32,032 nucleotides of DNA from assembly GCA_903844825.1 (NCBI GenBank), contig CAIMVC010000039.1, forward strand, positions 1 through 32,032. The letters are read 5' to 3'. This document shows, piece after piece, positions 24,530 through 32,032 of this stretch (position 1 is the first letter of the stretch; each line of letters begins with the position of its first letter). Below the pieces are notes generated by a model that saw only the letters and a list, made by a program, of their open reading frames with translations, was not told the origin of the DNA and did no database searches. The DNA is from an uncultured Burkholderiales bacterium. GTDB lineage: Bacteria; Pseudomonadota; Gammaproteobacteria; Burkholderiales; Burkholderiaceae_C. Made by a program: the position numbers and the translations under genes.

Positions 24530-24737
24530 GCTCGGGGAGAGTGGCGCTGATTTTTGTGGTTTTGGCAGCGCTTTGGCTCGAGTTTTGACTCGCTTGCGTC
24601 CGGCTGCTAAGTCAAGCGAGAAACCCGCGACATGGCGGGCATTCGCCCAATAGCCGCCTTGGAAGGTTGATTTGTTTGTAGTTCTTTCGGGCTAGACTCA
24701 TTCGCACTTCCAACCAAACCATCACCCACATCACGCC
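24530..24737. other. Intergenic junction between the catabolic locus and the helicase/nuclease cluster
   Basis: 208 bp. It holds two small stem-loops: GCGCTG/CAGCGC (24544-24571) and CGAGT-TTTG-ACTCG (24579-24592). They could end the hydroxylase transcript, but no T-tract follows. Further right is a weak promoter candidate: TTGATT (24667) or TTGTTT (24672) with TAGACT (24693-24698), at non-ideal spacing. No Shine-Dalgarno precedes the helicase start. Base composition becomes less GC-rich from here on. I see no attachment site, integrase or tRNA. Confidence 0.4.
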
Positions 24738-27700
24738 ATGGAAAACGTCTTTGATTTTCGGGATCAATTGATCTCCGAATACAGCACCTTCTCGCGAAGC
24801 TTTTCCAAAATTGCCGCCTCTGACATTTCTTTGAAGGTAGAGCGGGAATACAACGAAGGCCGCTACTGGCCCGAGCCGCTGATTCAGATCAACCCCAACT
24901 ACCGCAGAAGCGCCACCGTTCAACAGCTGGCTGCCAAGGGCGATCTGCATGCCGCGTGTGGCGAGTTATTCAAAGCCAAAAAGCCTGAGGGCACGCCTGT
25001 CGATTTGTTTTTGTACGCACACCAGATGGAAGCCTTGGCAAAAGCCGGCCAGGATAAAAGCTATGTGGTGACGACCGGCACAGGATCGGGCAAGTCGCTT
25101 TCGTTCTTTATCCCCATCATCGACCGCATCCTCAAAGCCAAACAGGCCGATCCCAAGCCACGTACTCGTGCCATCGTTATCTACCCGATGAACGCACTGG
25201 CCAACAGCCAGCTGGAGGAGCTCGACAAGTTTTTGCACGGCTACGCACCGGGCCAGCAGCCTTTCACAGTCGCCCGATACACCGGGCAGGAGGGCGCCAC
25301 TGAGCGCGAACGCATCAAAAACAATCCCCCAGACATCCTGTTAACCAACTTCATGATGCTGGAGCTGATTCTCACGCGCCACGAAGAAATTGACCGTGGT
25401 GTCGTTGACCACTGCCAAGGACTTGAGTTTTTGGTGTTGGACGAATTGCACACCTACAGGGGTCGTCAAGGTGCTGACGTGGCCATGCTGGTGCGACGCC
25501 TGCGTGAGCGCTTGCAAGCCAACAAACTGGTTTGCATTGGCACATCCGCCACCATGTCCTCCACGGGTACCCAGGCTGACCGCAACAAGACTGTTGCCGA
25601 AGTGGCCTCCAAACTTTTTGGCACCACCATCACCGAGCACGATGTCATTGGTGAAACTCTGGATCGAGTGACCAACCGTGCCAAAAACGTAGATGCCATC
25701 AAGCCCTACCTCAAGTCGTCTTTATCGCAAACCAGCTTCTTGTGGCCCAGTTACGAAGCTTTTCAAGACGACCCTATGGCCATCTGGGTCGAACTGAACC
25801 TGGGCATTGAACTGCCCGCACAAGAAGCGCCGCGCCGCGCCAAGCCCATGACCCTCAAAGACGCTGCAGCGAGGCTGGCCGATGATGCGGGTTGTGACTT
25901 CGATCTGGCCCGTGAAGGCCTGCAACTGTTTTTGGTGGCCGCCCACGAAGTCAAAACCGAACAGGGCCGCCCCCCATTTGCCTTCAAGTTGCACCAATTC
26001 ATCAGCGGACCGGGCAAGGTGCTCGCGACGTTGGAGCCAGCAGGCAAGCGCCACATCACACTGGACGCTCAGCGCTTTGCCCCTGGTCGACAAGACGAAG
26101 GCACGCGCCTTTATCCGGTGCACTTTTGCCGCGATTGCGGGCAGGAATACCACCCCGTCTGGCGATCTGGCAACGCTCAACAGGAATACGGCCCCCGCGA
26201 AATTGACGACATCTCTTCCGACGAAAACGAAGACGCACATTACGGCTTCTTGTGCCCGCAAACCACAGGCCAAAGCTTCAACGGTCAGCTCGAAGAGTTA
26301 CCAGAAACATGGCTCGACCTGAGCAAAGCCGAACCCAAGATCAAAAGCACTTACCGAAAAGCCGTGCCTCAACCCGTCACCTTGGGGCCTGATGGCCTGC
26401 ACGGCCGGGGTGGAGAAGATTTCTGGTTTATCCCCGGCAAGTTCAGGTTTTGCCTGCGCTGCGGCCTGTCCCACGAGGTTCACGGCAAAGACATCAACCG
26501 ACTGGCCAGCTTGTCCGGTGAGGGGCGCTCATCGGCCACCACCATTCTGACTCTGACCGCCATTCGCCAACTGTTTGCCGAGGGCGAACCCCAGACGGAC
26601 CAACCCGACCCCCGAAAAATTTTGGGCTTCACCGACAACCGCCAGGATGCAGCACTGCAAGCGGGACACTTCAACGACTTCATCTTTTTGCTCACGCTGC
26701 GCGCAGCGCTCATTGGTGCCTTGCAAAACAACCAAGGCTTGCTGACTGAAGAGGTGCTGGCCAGTCAAGTGTTCAAAGCATTGGGGTTCGAGCAAGTCGA
26801 CCAAGGCACACTCACTGAATACCTCAAGAACCCCAAGATCATGGGTCTTGCCCGGCAAGACGCCCAAAAGACCTTGCGCTTCATCATTGGCTACCGCCTA
26901 TTGCGCGATCTGCGTCGCGGCTGGCGCTTCAACAACCCCAATCTGGACCAGCTCAACCTGCTGAACATCCATTACCGGGGCATTGCAGAATTTGCGGCCG
27001 AAGAGTCCTTGTTTGCAGGCAACCCCGTGTTGTCCAAACTCTCACCAAAGCACCGAACAGAGCTTTCGGTTTGCCTGTTCGACCACATGCGCCGAGGCCT
27101 TTGCTTGCAAAGCATGTACCTCGACCCCATCGAGCAAGAACGTGCCAAAGCCACCGCCTTCCAATACCTGAACGACCGCTGGGCGTTCGCGTACGACGAA
27201 AGCCTCGAAACATCCAAATACCTCATCTTGGGCAAGCGACCTGAATACCGAGGCAAACCTCGCACAGACTTGGTCCCGGGTGGTCCCCGTACCCGATTGC
27301 TCAAAGACATCAAGTTGTCCCCGTTGTGGAAGAGCAGCCCCGCTGCCGCCGTGGTCAGCGGCTGGAAAGACCCTCAATGGACCGCATTCATTGAAGACCT
27401 GCTCAAGGCGGCATCCCATTACGGTTACGTCCAAAAATTCGACATCGACTCGCAGTTGCTCGGCTGGCGCTTGAACGCCAGCAGCATGGACTGGCTACTG
27501 GTGCACGACGAAGACATTGACACAGACACCCGACACAACGCCTACTTTCGCAACCTCTACTTGGCCGTTGCTCAAACCTTGCAGCAATCCCAGCACGCGC
27601 TTTTCAACTTTGAAGCGCAAGAGCACACCGCGCAAGTTGATGCCGGACGCCGCCAGCTGTTGGAGCAGCGCTTCCGTTACACCACCAAAGACCGCCAAGA

Positions 27701-30068
27701 CTGGGCAGAAAACCCCGCCAACGATGCGCCTTTGCAGCGTTTGCCGGTCATGTTCTGCTCGCCCACCATGGAGCTGGGTGTGGACATTTCGGCGCTCAAC
27801 GCCGTGTATTTGCGCAACGTGCCGCCCACCCCGGCCAACTACGCGCAGCGCAGCGGGCGCGCGGGCCGCTCCGGGATGCAGGCGCTGGTCATCACCTATT
27901 GCGCAGCCCTCAGCCCGCACGACCAATGGTTCTTTCACCACGCCACCGATATGGTGCATGGCATCGTCAAACCGCCCACACTGGATTTGGCCAACCGCGA
28001 CCTGGTTGAAAGCCACCTCCACGCCATCTGGCTCTCAGCAGCACAAGTTCAGCTCGACACCAGCATTGCGCCCATGCTGGAGCTGGACAAAGAAAAGCAA
28101 CCCCTCAAAGACGCTTTGTGGCAAAAAATCAATTCGACCGAAGTCAACCAACGGGCCGCCCAAAGCGCCCAGGCCTTCATGAATCAGGTGGTGACCGAAG
28201 TCCAAAACAGCCCTTGGTATTCAGCCGAGCATGCGCAGCAAACCATCAACCGTGCACCTGAAGATTTTTCAAAGTCATTTGAGAGATGGCGCACCCTGGT
28301 CGAGGCCACGCGCAAGCAAATGGACATGGCCAACGCCATCACCCAAAGCTACACCACCAGCAACGCCGAAAAACTTAACTCCCAGCGCCGCTACGGCGAT
28401 GCTGCCAAGCAATACGCCTTGCTGCTCAAAACTGGCAACGCCCAAAACAACGACTTCTACACCTACCGTTACCTGGCCAGCCAAGGCTTTTTGCCGGGCT
28501 ACAACTTCCCGCGTTTGCCTCTCATGGCCTGGATTCCCGCCAAAGGTGGGGCAGGGGGCAAAGACGACGATGGCAGCATGGTCAGCCGTCCGCGCTTTCT
28601 GGCCCTGTCAGAGTTCGGCCCCCGCAGCCTGATCTACCACCAAGGCCGCATGTACCGCGTTGTGCGAGCCAAGCTCAACGTCGGCAACACAGACCACATC
28701 TCCGGTAGCAGCTCTCTGGCCACCGTCACCAGCCGCGTGTGCAGTGCTTGTGGCTATGCCCACATGAGCCAGCTGGGAGGCGGTGACCCCATCGTGGACC
28801 GTTGCGAGAATTGCGACGCCCTCCTGACCGACAACGACTGGGTCAAAAACCTCTACCGCATCGAAACAGTCGAGACCATGGCCGTCGAGCGCATCTCCAT
28901 CAACGACGAAGACCGTCAGCGCCAGGGCTTTGAGCTTCAAACCACTTATCGTTTTTTGCCAGGCCCCAACGGTCAAATCTCCAAAGTCAAAACCATCGTC
29001 CAGCCGAGCGCAGATGCCAACGAGGCGCCACTGGCCGAACTCACCTACGCCCCCGCCGCGCTCATCTGGCGGATTAACCGGGGCTGGCGTCGCCGCAAGG
29101 ACAAAAACCAGCTGGGCTTTTACATCAACCCCGTCACGGGCCAGTGGAGCAAAAAAGACGAACCTGGCGCGACTGATGCGGGTGAACCCGAGGACGGCTT
29201 GTTGGACAAGGTGCCCAATCAGCAAATCGTTCCTTTTGTCGAGGACTATCGCAACATACTGATTCTTCAGCCGTCCAAGCAAACGCTGGACCTGGAAACC
29301 ATGGCCACCTTGCAAGCTGCCCTCAAGCGCGGCATTGAGATGACCTACCAGATCGAAGAATCCGAGCTGGTGGCTGAAGCCTTGCCCACCCAAGACAACC
29401 GCCAAGCCATCATGTTCTACGAGGCGGCCGAGGGTGGTGCTGGCGTACTCACACGCCTGGCCAGCGAGCCCCAAGCCCTGGCCCAAGTGGCCGCAACGGC
29501 TCTCAAGCTGTTGCACCACAACGCACCCACAGGCCCGTGGAAGTTTGATGAACTGCCTGATTTGGAGCAGCTCGACAAAAACGGCCATCACATTTGCGAA
29601 GCCGGTTGTTACCAGTGCCTGTTGTCCTACTTCAACCAGCCTGACCACGACAACATCAACCGCCGAAACGAAGACGCCCTCAAGCTGTTGGTGGCCATGG
29701 CCAACGCCCAGGTGCTTGCTGCCCCGGTGGTTCAAGTGCCCATGCCGTCAACTTTGGCCCCCACTGACGACCCCAGGGCATCCACCATTTCAGCTGACCT
29801 CACAGACACCTGGCTACAAGCACTTCAGCAAGGAGGTTATCAACTGCCCGACAAAGTGCGTGTGCCCGTGGCCGATGGTTTGGCCGTAGCAGCCGGTTTC
29901 TACAAGCATGCCCGATTGACGGTCTTGCTGGATGCCGTCTCTGATGAGGTGATTGAACGTCTGCAAGACAAGGGCATCACCGCGCTGCTCATGTCTGATC
30001 CCACAAAATGGCCCGCTCAATTTGCCGCATTTGCCCATGTCTTTGGGCCTGGTTTGACGGCTCAGTGA
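24738..30068 (+). CDS. Giant DEAD/DEAH-box helicase with C-terminal DUF1998 (DruE-like / DrmA-DrmB-like), putative anti-phage defence
   Basis: 1776 aa. Helicase domain 1: Walker A TGTGSGKS (113-120), motif Ia YPMNALANSQ (149-158), the DNA-contacting PDILLTNFMMLELIL (198-212), Walker B variant DELH (235-238) and motif III GTSATM (268-273). Domain 2: PTMELGVDIS (1009-1018) and motif VI QRSGRAGR (1037-1044). Between them is an unusually long insert with two CxxC pairs (C464/C467, C572/C575). A further four-Cys ribbon lies at C1335, C1338, C1356, C1359. The DUF1998 core is at about 1550-1645: YEAAEGGAGV (1561-1570) and C1620, C1624, C1627 in CEAGCYQCLLSY, with H1637. Residues 1720-1770 resemble a degraded nuclease-like tail. 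Size and architecture recall Druantia DruE; the DUF1998 part also recalls DISARM DrmB. It is probably an ATP-driven DNA translocase. The nuclease gene starts 16 bp after it. Confidence 0.88.
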   Translation: MENVFDFRDQLISEYSTFSRSFSKIAASDISLKVEREYNEGRYWPEPLIQINPNYRRSATVQQLAAKGDLHAACGELFKAKKPEGTPVDLFLYAHQMEALAKAGQDKSYVVTTGTGSGKSLSFFIPIIDRILKAKQADPKPRTRAIVIYPMNALANSQLEELDKFLHGYAPGQQPFTVARYTGQEGATERERIKNNPPDILLTNFMMLELILTRHEEIDRGVVDHCQGLEFLVLDELHTYRGRQGADVAMLVRRLRERLQANKLVCIGTSATMSSTGTQADRNKTVAEVASKLFGTTITEHDVIGETLDRVTNRAKNVDAIKPYLKSSLSQTSFLWPSYEAFQDDPMAIWVELNLGIELPAQEAPRRAKPMTLKDAAARLADDAGCDFDLAREGLQLFLVAAHEVKTEQGRPPFAFKLHQFISGPGKVLATLEPAGKRHITLDAQRFAPGRQDEGTRLYPVHFCRDCGQEYHPVWRSGNAQQEYGPREIDDISSDENEDAHYGFLCPQTTGQSFNGQLEELPETWLDLSKAEPKIKSTYRKAVPQPVTLGPDGLHGRGGEDFWFIPGKFRFCLRCGLSHEVHGKDINRLASLSGEGRSSATTILTLTAIRQLFAEGEPQTDQPDPRKILGFTDNRQDAALQAGHFNDFIFLLTLRAALIGALQNNQGLLTEEVLASQVFKALGFEQVDQGTLTEYLKNPKIMGLARQDAQKTLRFIIGYRLLRDLRRGWRFNNPNLDQLNLLNIHYRGIAEFAAEESLFAGNPVLSKLSPKHRTELSVCLFDHMRRGLCLQSMYLDPIEQERAKATAFQYLNDRWAFAYDESLETSKYLILGKRPEYRGKPRTDLVPGGPRTRLLKDIKLSPLWKSSPAAAVVSGWKDPQWTAFIEDLLKAASHYGYVQKFDIDSQLLGWRLNASSMDWLLVHDEDIDTDTRHNAYFRNLYLAVAQTLQQSQHALFNFEAQEHTAQVDAGRRQLLEQRFRYTTKDRQDWAENPANDAPLQRLPVMFCSPTMELGVDISALNAVYLRNVPPTPANYAQRSGRAGRSGMQALVITYCAALSPHDQWFFHHATDMVHGIVKPPTLDLANRDLVESHLHAIWLSAAQVQLDTSIAPMLELDKEKQPLKDALWQKINSTEVNQRAAQSAQAFMNQVVTEVQNSPWYSAEHAQQTINRAPEDFSKSFERWRTLVEATRKQMDMANAITQSYTTSNAEKLNSQRRYGDAAKQYALLLKTGNAQNNDFYTYRYLASQGFLPGYNFPRLPLMAWIPAKGGAGGKDDDGSMVSRPRFLALSEFGPRSLIYHQGRMYRVVRAKLNVGNTDHISGSSSLATVTSRVCSACGYAHMSQLGGGDPIVDRCENCDALLTDNDWVKNLYRIETVETMAVERISINDEDRQRQGFELQTTYRFLPGPNGQISKVKTIVQPSADANEAPLAELTYAPAALIWRINRGWRRRKDKNQLGFYINPVTGQWSKKDEPGATDAGEPEDGLLDKVPNQQIVPFVEDYRNILILQPSKQTLDLETMATLQAALKRGIEMTYQIEESELVAEALPTQDNRQAIMFYEAAEGGAGVLTRLASEPQALAQVAATALKLLHHNAPTGPWKFDELPDLEQLDKNGHHICEAGCYQCLLSYFNQPDHDNINRRNEDALKLLVAMANAQVLAAPVVQVPMPSTLAPTDDPRASTISADLTDTWLQALQQGGYQLPDKVRVPVADGLAVAAGFYKHARLTVLLDAVSDEVIERLQDKGITALLMSDPTKWPAQFAAFAHVFGPGLTAQ

Positions 30069-30084
30069 ACCCGAGTAACACGCC

Positions 30085-31158
30085 ATGCCCACAAACACCC
30101 CTCTCGCAACGGCTGATCTGCACAATTTGGTCCACGACCTCAGTCGGGTCCACGTCGCCTTGCAGGGGCGTGCCGCACGTTCGGTTGACCTGGCCCTGGT
30201 CGTGCGCAACTGGTTGTTCGGCTGGTCACTGGTTCATCACCAAAAAGCGGTCAAAGACCGTGCCAGCACCTACGGCAAAGCGGTCTTAGAGCAGGTGTCA
30301 CTGCAAATGTCTCAACAAGGTATCAAAGGGGTTTCGCCCACCAGCCTTCGCCAATACCGCAACTTTTACCTGGCCTTTGAAAAGATTCAGCAGACGCTGT
30401 CTGCTGAATCTCCACCCGGCGAACAAATTGACACCCTCTGGCGACAGTTTTCACTGGGTTGGTCGCATTACGTCGTGCTGCTGACCATCGACGATCCCGA
30501 TGCACGGGCTTTTTATGAACTTGAAGCCCGCCAAAACAGCTGGGGCGTCCGCGAGCTCAAGCGGCAGTTGGCTGCATCGCTGTTCGAGCGACTGGCGCTG
30601 GGGCGCAACAAGGCGGACATCAAGCAACTTGGGAAAGACGGACAAATCATCAGCCAGCCCAAAGACATTATCAAAAACCCCTACGTTCTGGAGTTTTTGG
30701 ACCTTCCAGAGCCGCACAGCTACTCCGAGCATGAACTCGAAACGGCCATCATCAACCGCATTGAAACCTTTCTGCTGGAACTGGGCAAAGGCTTCTTGTT
30801 CGAGGCCCGTCAAAAGCGCTTTACTTTTGACGACGATCATTTCTATGTCGACCTCGTGTTCTACAACCGCTTGCTCAAATGCTACGTCCTGATCGACCTC
30901 AAACGCGACAAGCTGACACACCAAGACCTCGGTCAGATGCAGATGTACGTCAACTACTTTGACCGCCATGTCAAAACACCTGACGAATCGCCCACCATCG
31001 GCATCGTGCTGTGTCACCGCAAAAATGACGCATTGGTTGAACTGACCCTGCCTGACAACGCCAACATCTACGCCGCCAAATACCAGCTCTACTTGCCATC
31101 CAAAGACGAGTTACGGGCGCAAATCCAGGCTTCCCTGGATCTACAAGACAACTCATGA
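30085..31158 (+). CDS. DUF1016/YhcG-type PD-(D/E)XK nuclease domain protein
   Basis: 357 aa. An N-terminal helical DUF1016_N region spans about 12-175 (RNWLFGWSLVHHQ; SLRQYRNFYLAFEKIQ; SWGVRELKRQL). The C-terminal PD-(D/E)XK fold spans about 195-345: E240 (FLFEARQ), D256 (FYVDLVFYN), then I-D271-L-K273 and Q284 (LGQMQMYVNYFD). The second acidic residue is Asp (DLK), where most YhcG relatives have Glu (ELK); both fit the PD-(D/E)XK rule, so cleavage remains plausible. YhcG-like nucleases occur widely in or beside restriction and other defence loci. It starts 16 bp after the helicase and overlaps the next gene by ATGA, so the three genes form one transcriptional unit. Confidence 0.88.
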   Translation: MPTNTPLATADLHNLVHDLSRVHVALQGRAARSVDLALVVRNWLFGWSLVHHQKAVKDRASTYGKAVLEQVSLQMSQQGIKGVSPTSLRQYRNFYLAFEKIQQTLSAESPPGEQIDTLWRQFSLGWSHYVVLLTIDDPDARAFYELEARQNSWGVRELKRQLAASLFERLALGRNKADIKQLGKDGQIISQPKDIIKNPYVLEFLDLPEPHSYSEHELETAIINRIETFLLELGKGFLFEARQKRFTFDDDHFYVDLVFYNRLLKCYVLIDLKRDKLTHQDLGQMQMYVNYFDRHVKTPDESPTIGIVLCHRKNDALVELTLPDNANIYAAKYQLYLPSKDELRAQIQASLDLQDNS

Positions 31159-32032
31159 CCCTCGCTACGCAAACCGCCGCACATTTCCAACCCGGCAACC
31201 TCGTTCGCGCACGTGGGCGCGAATGGGTTGTTCAGGCCGACTCATCTGTTGAAGAAGGCGGCGGCCTCTTGCGTTTGCGCCCCTTGGGCGGTTCTGACGA
31301 AGACACCATTGCCCTGATTCCCGAGCTGGAATTCACGCCCGTGGTGCCCGCCACATTTCCCTGGCCAGATGCCAACCAACCCGGTAACCATGCAGCCGCT
31401 TTGCTCATGCGAGACGCCCTGCGCCTCAAGCTTCGGGCCGGTGGTGGCCCGTTTCGCTCGTTTGGCAATATCGCGGTGGAGCCTCGTGCCTATCAGCTGG
31501 TGCCATTGCTCATGGCCTTGCGCCTGACCACCGTGCGCCTGCTGATTGCCGACGACGTGGGTATCGGTAAAACCATTGAAGCGTGCCTGATCGTGCGCGA
31601 GCTGATGGACCGTGGCGAAATCACCCGCTTTGCGGTGTTGTGCCCACCTCACTTGGTCGAGCAGTGGCAAGGCGAATTGCTCAGCCGTTTCAACCTGCAG
31701 GCCGTGGCACTCACCTCAGCCAGTGCCAGCCGTATAGAGCGTGAAATTCCCCACGGTGTCAGTTTGTTTGACCACCACCCCATCGTGGTCGTCAGCCTGG
31801 ACTACATCAAAAGCGAACGTCACCGCGAGCACTTCTTGAGCATTGCCCCCGAATGCATCATCGTGGACGAAGCCCACACCTGTGCCAGCAGCGGCGCTGG
31901 CAAGCAACTGCGCTTTGAGCTCTTGCAGCGCTTGGCCAAAGACGAAGCGCGCCATCTTCTCTTGCTCACCGCAACCCCGCACTCGGGTGACGAAACCGCG
32001 TTCTACAACCTGCTGTCTTTGCTCAACCCCGA
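31155..32032 (+). CDS. SNF2-family helicase, DrmD-like (5' part; runs off the window)
   Basis: First 292 codons only; the frame is open at the right edge. The start ATG overlaps the nuclease stop (ATGA). The N-terminus (GNLVRARGREWVV, 14-26; LLRLRPLGGSDED, 38-50) is the pattern I associate with DISARM DrmD. SNF2 motifs follow: VEPRAYQLVPLLMAL (108-122), Walker A DDVGIGKT (133-140), CPPHLVEQW (163-171), Walker B DEAH (238-241) and motif III LLTATPHSGDE (270-280). The C-terminal helicase domain must lie beyond the window. In class 1 DISARM a DrmD gene is followed by the adenine methylase DrmMI, so the next gene is the critical one. Confidence 0.88.
   Translation, partial: MTLATQTAAHFQPGNLVRARGREWVVQADSSVEEGGGLLRLRPLGGSDEDTIALIPELEFTPVVPATFPWPDANQPGNHAAALLMRDALRLKLRAGGGPFRSFGNIAVEPRAYQLVPLLMALRLTTVRLLIADDVGIGKTIEACLIVRELMDRGEITRFAVLCPPHLVEQWQGELLSRFNLQAVALTSASASRIEREIPHGVSLFDHHPIVVVSLDYIKSERHREHFLSIAPECIIVDEAHTCASSGAGKQLRFELLQRLAKDEARHLLLLTATPHSGDETAFYNLLSLLNP

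Noticed and set aside
24738-30068. Simple MrfA/YprA-type DNA repair helicase
   Set aside because: The DUF1998 domain is shared, but 1776 residues, the long insertion, the extra zinc ribbon and the nuclease/SNF2 operon partners do not fit a stand-alone repair helicase of about 750 residues.

Overview
The window looks like a chromosomal segment of a high-GC betaproteobacterium of the order Burkholderiales, most likely Comamonadaceae (Rhodoferax/Polaromonas-like). This is inferred from two Bug/TctC-type solute-binding proteins beside small catabolic operons, an hppD-phhA pair next to an Lrp-type regulator, and a LysR gene divergent from glutaryl-CoA dehydrogenase. No rRNA, tRNA, CRISPR array, transposase or integrase was seen.

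Layout. Positions 1-3102 carry msrA and a LysR regulator (minus strand), then divergent glutaryl-CoA dehydrogenase (plus). Positions 3352-6165 (minus) encode a large glycine-rich autotransporter with an AT-rich upstream region. Positions 6523-8768 (plus) carry a small zinc-ribbon-like protein, a bacterial RIO-type kinase and a circularly permuted YlqF/RbgA-like GTPase. Positions 9107-12696 (plus) form a four-gene catabolic operon: Bug binding protein, short-chain dehydrogenase, D-2-hydroxyacid dehydrogenase and a maleate-isomerase/Asp-Glu-racemase homologue that lacks one of its two expected catalytic cysteines. Positions 12730-15285 hold phenylalanine 4-hydroxylase and 4-hydroxyphenylpyruvate dioxygenase (minus), divergent from an Lrp/AsnC regulator. 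A small membrane protein follows, then a run of nine short-spaced G-tracts that touches the stop codon of the next gene.

Positions 15746-24529 are a second catabolic locus: a fused FAD/Fe-S 2-hydroxyacid dehydrogenase and a GntR/FCD regulator (minus), divergent from a serine-glyoxylate-type aminotransferase, a second Bug protein and an orphan molybdenum hydroxylase large subunit (plus). The GntR promoter and the aminotransferase promoter carry the same near-palindromic site in the same position relative to their -35/-10 boxes. One regulator therefore probably controls both arms.

From about 24.6 kb to the right edge the character changes. Codons are less GC-rich, and three tightly spaced plus-strand genes encode a 1776-aa DEAD/DEAH helicase with a C-terminal DUF1998 domain (DruE-like, or DrmA+DrmB-like), a DUF1016/YhcG-type PD-(D/E)XK nuclease, and the first 292 codons of an SNF2 helicase that resembles DrmD of class 1 DISARM. 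This order matches neither canonical DISARM nor canonical Druantia as I know them. It is the best candidate for a poorly described anti-phage system, and it is cut off by the window edge.
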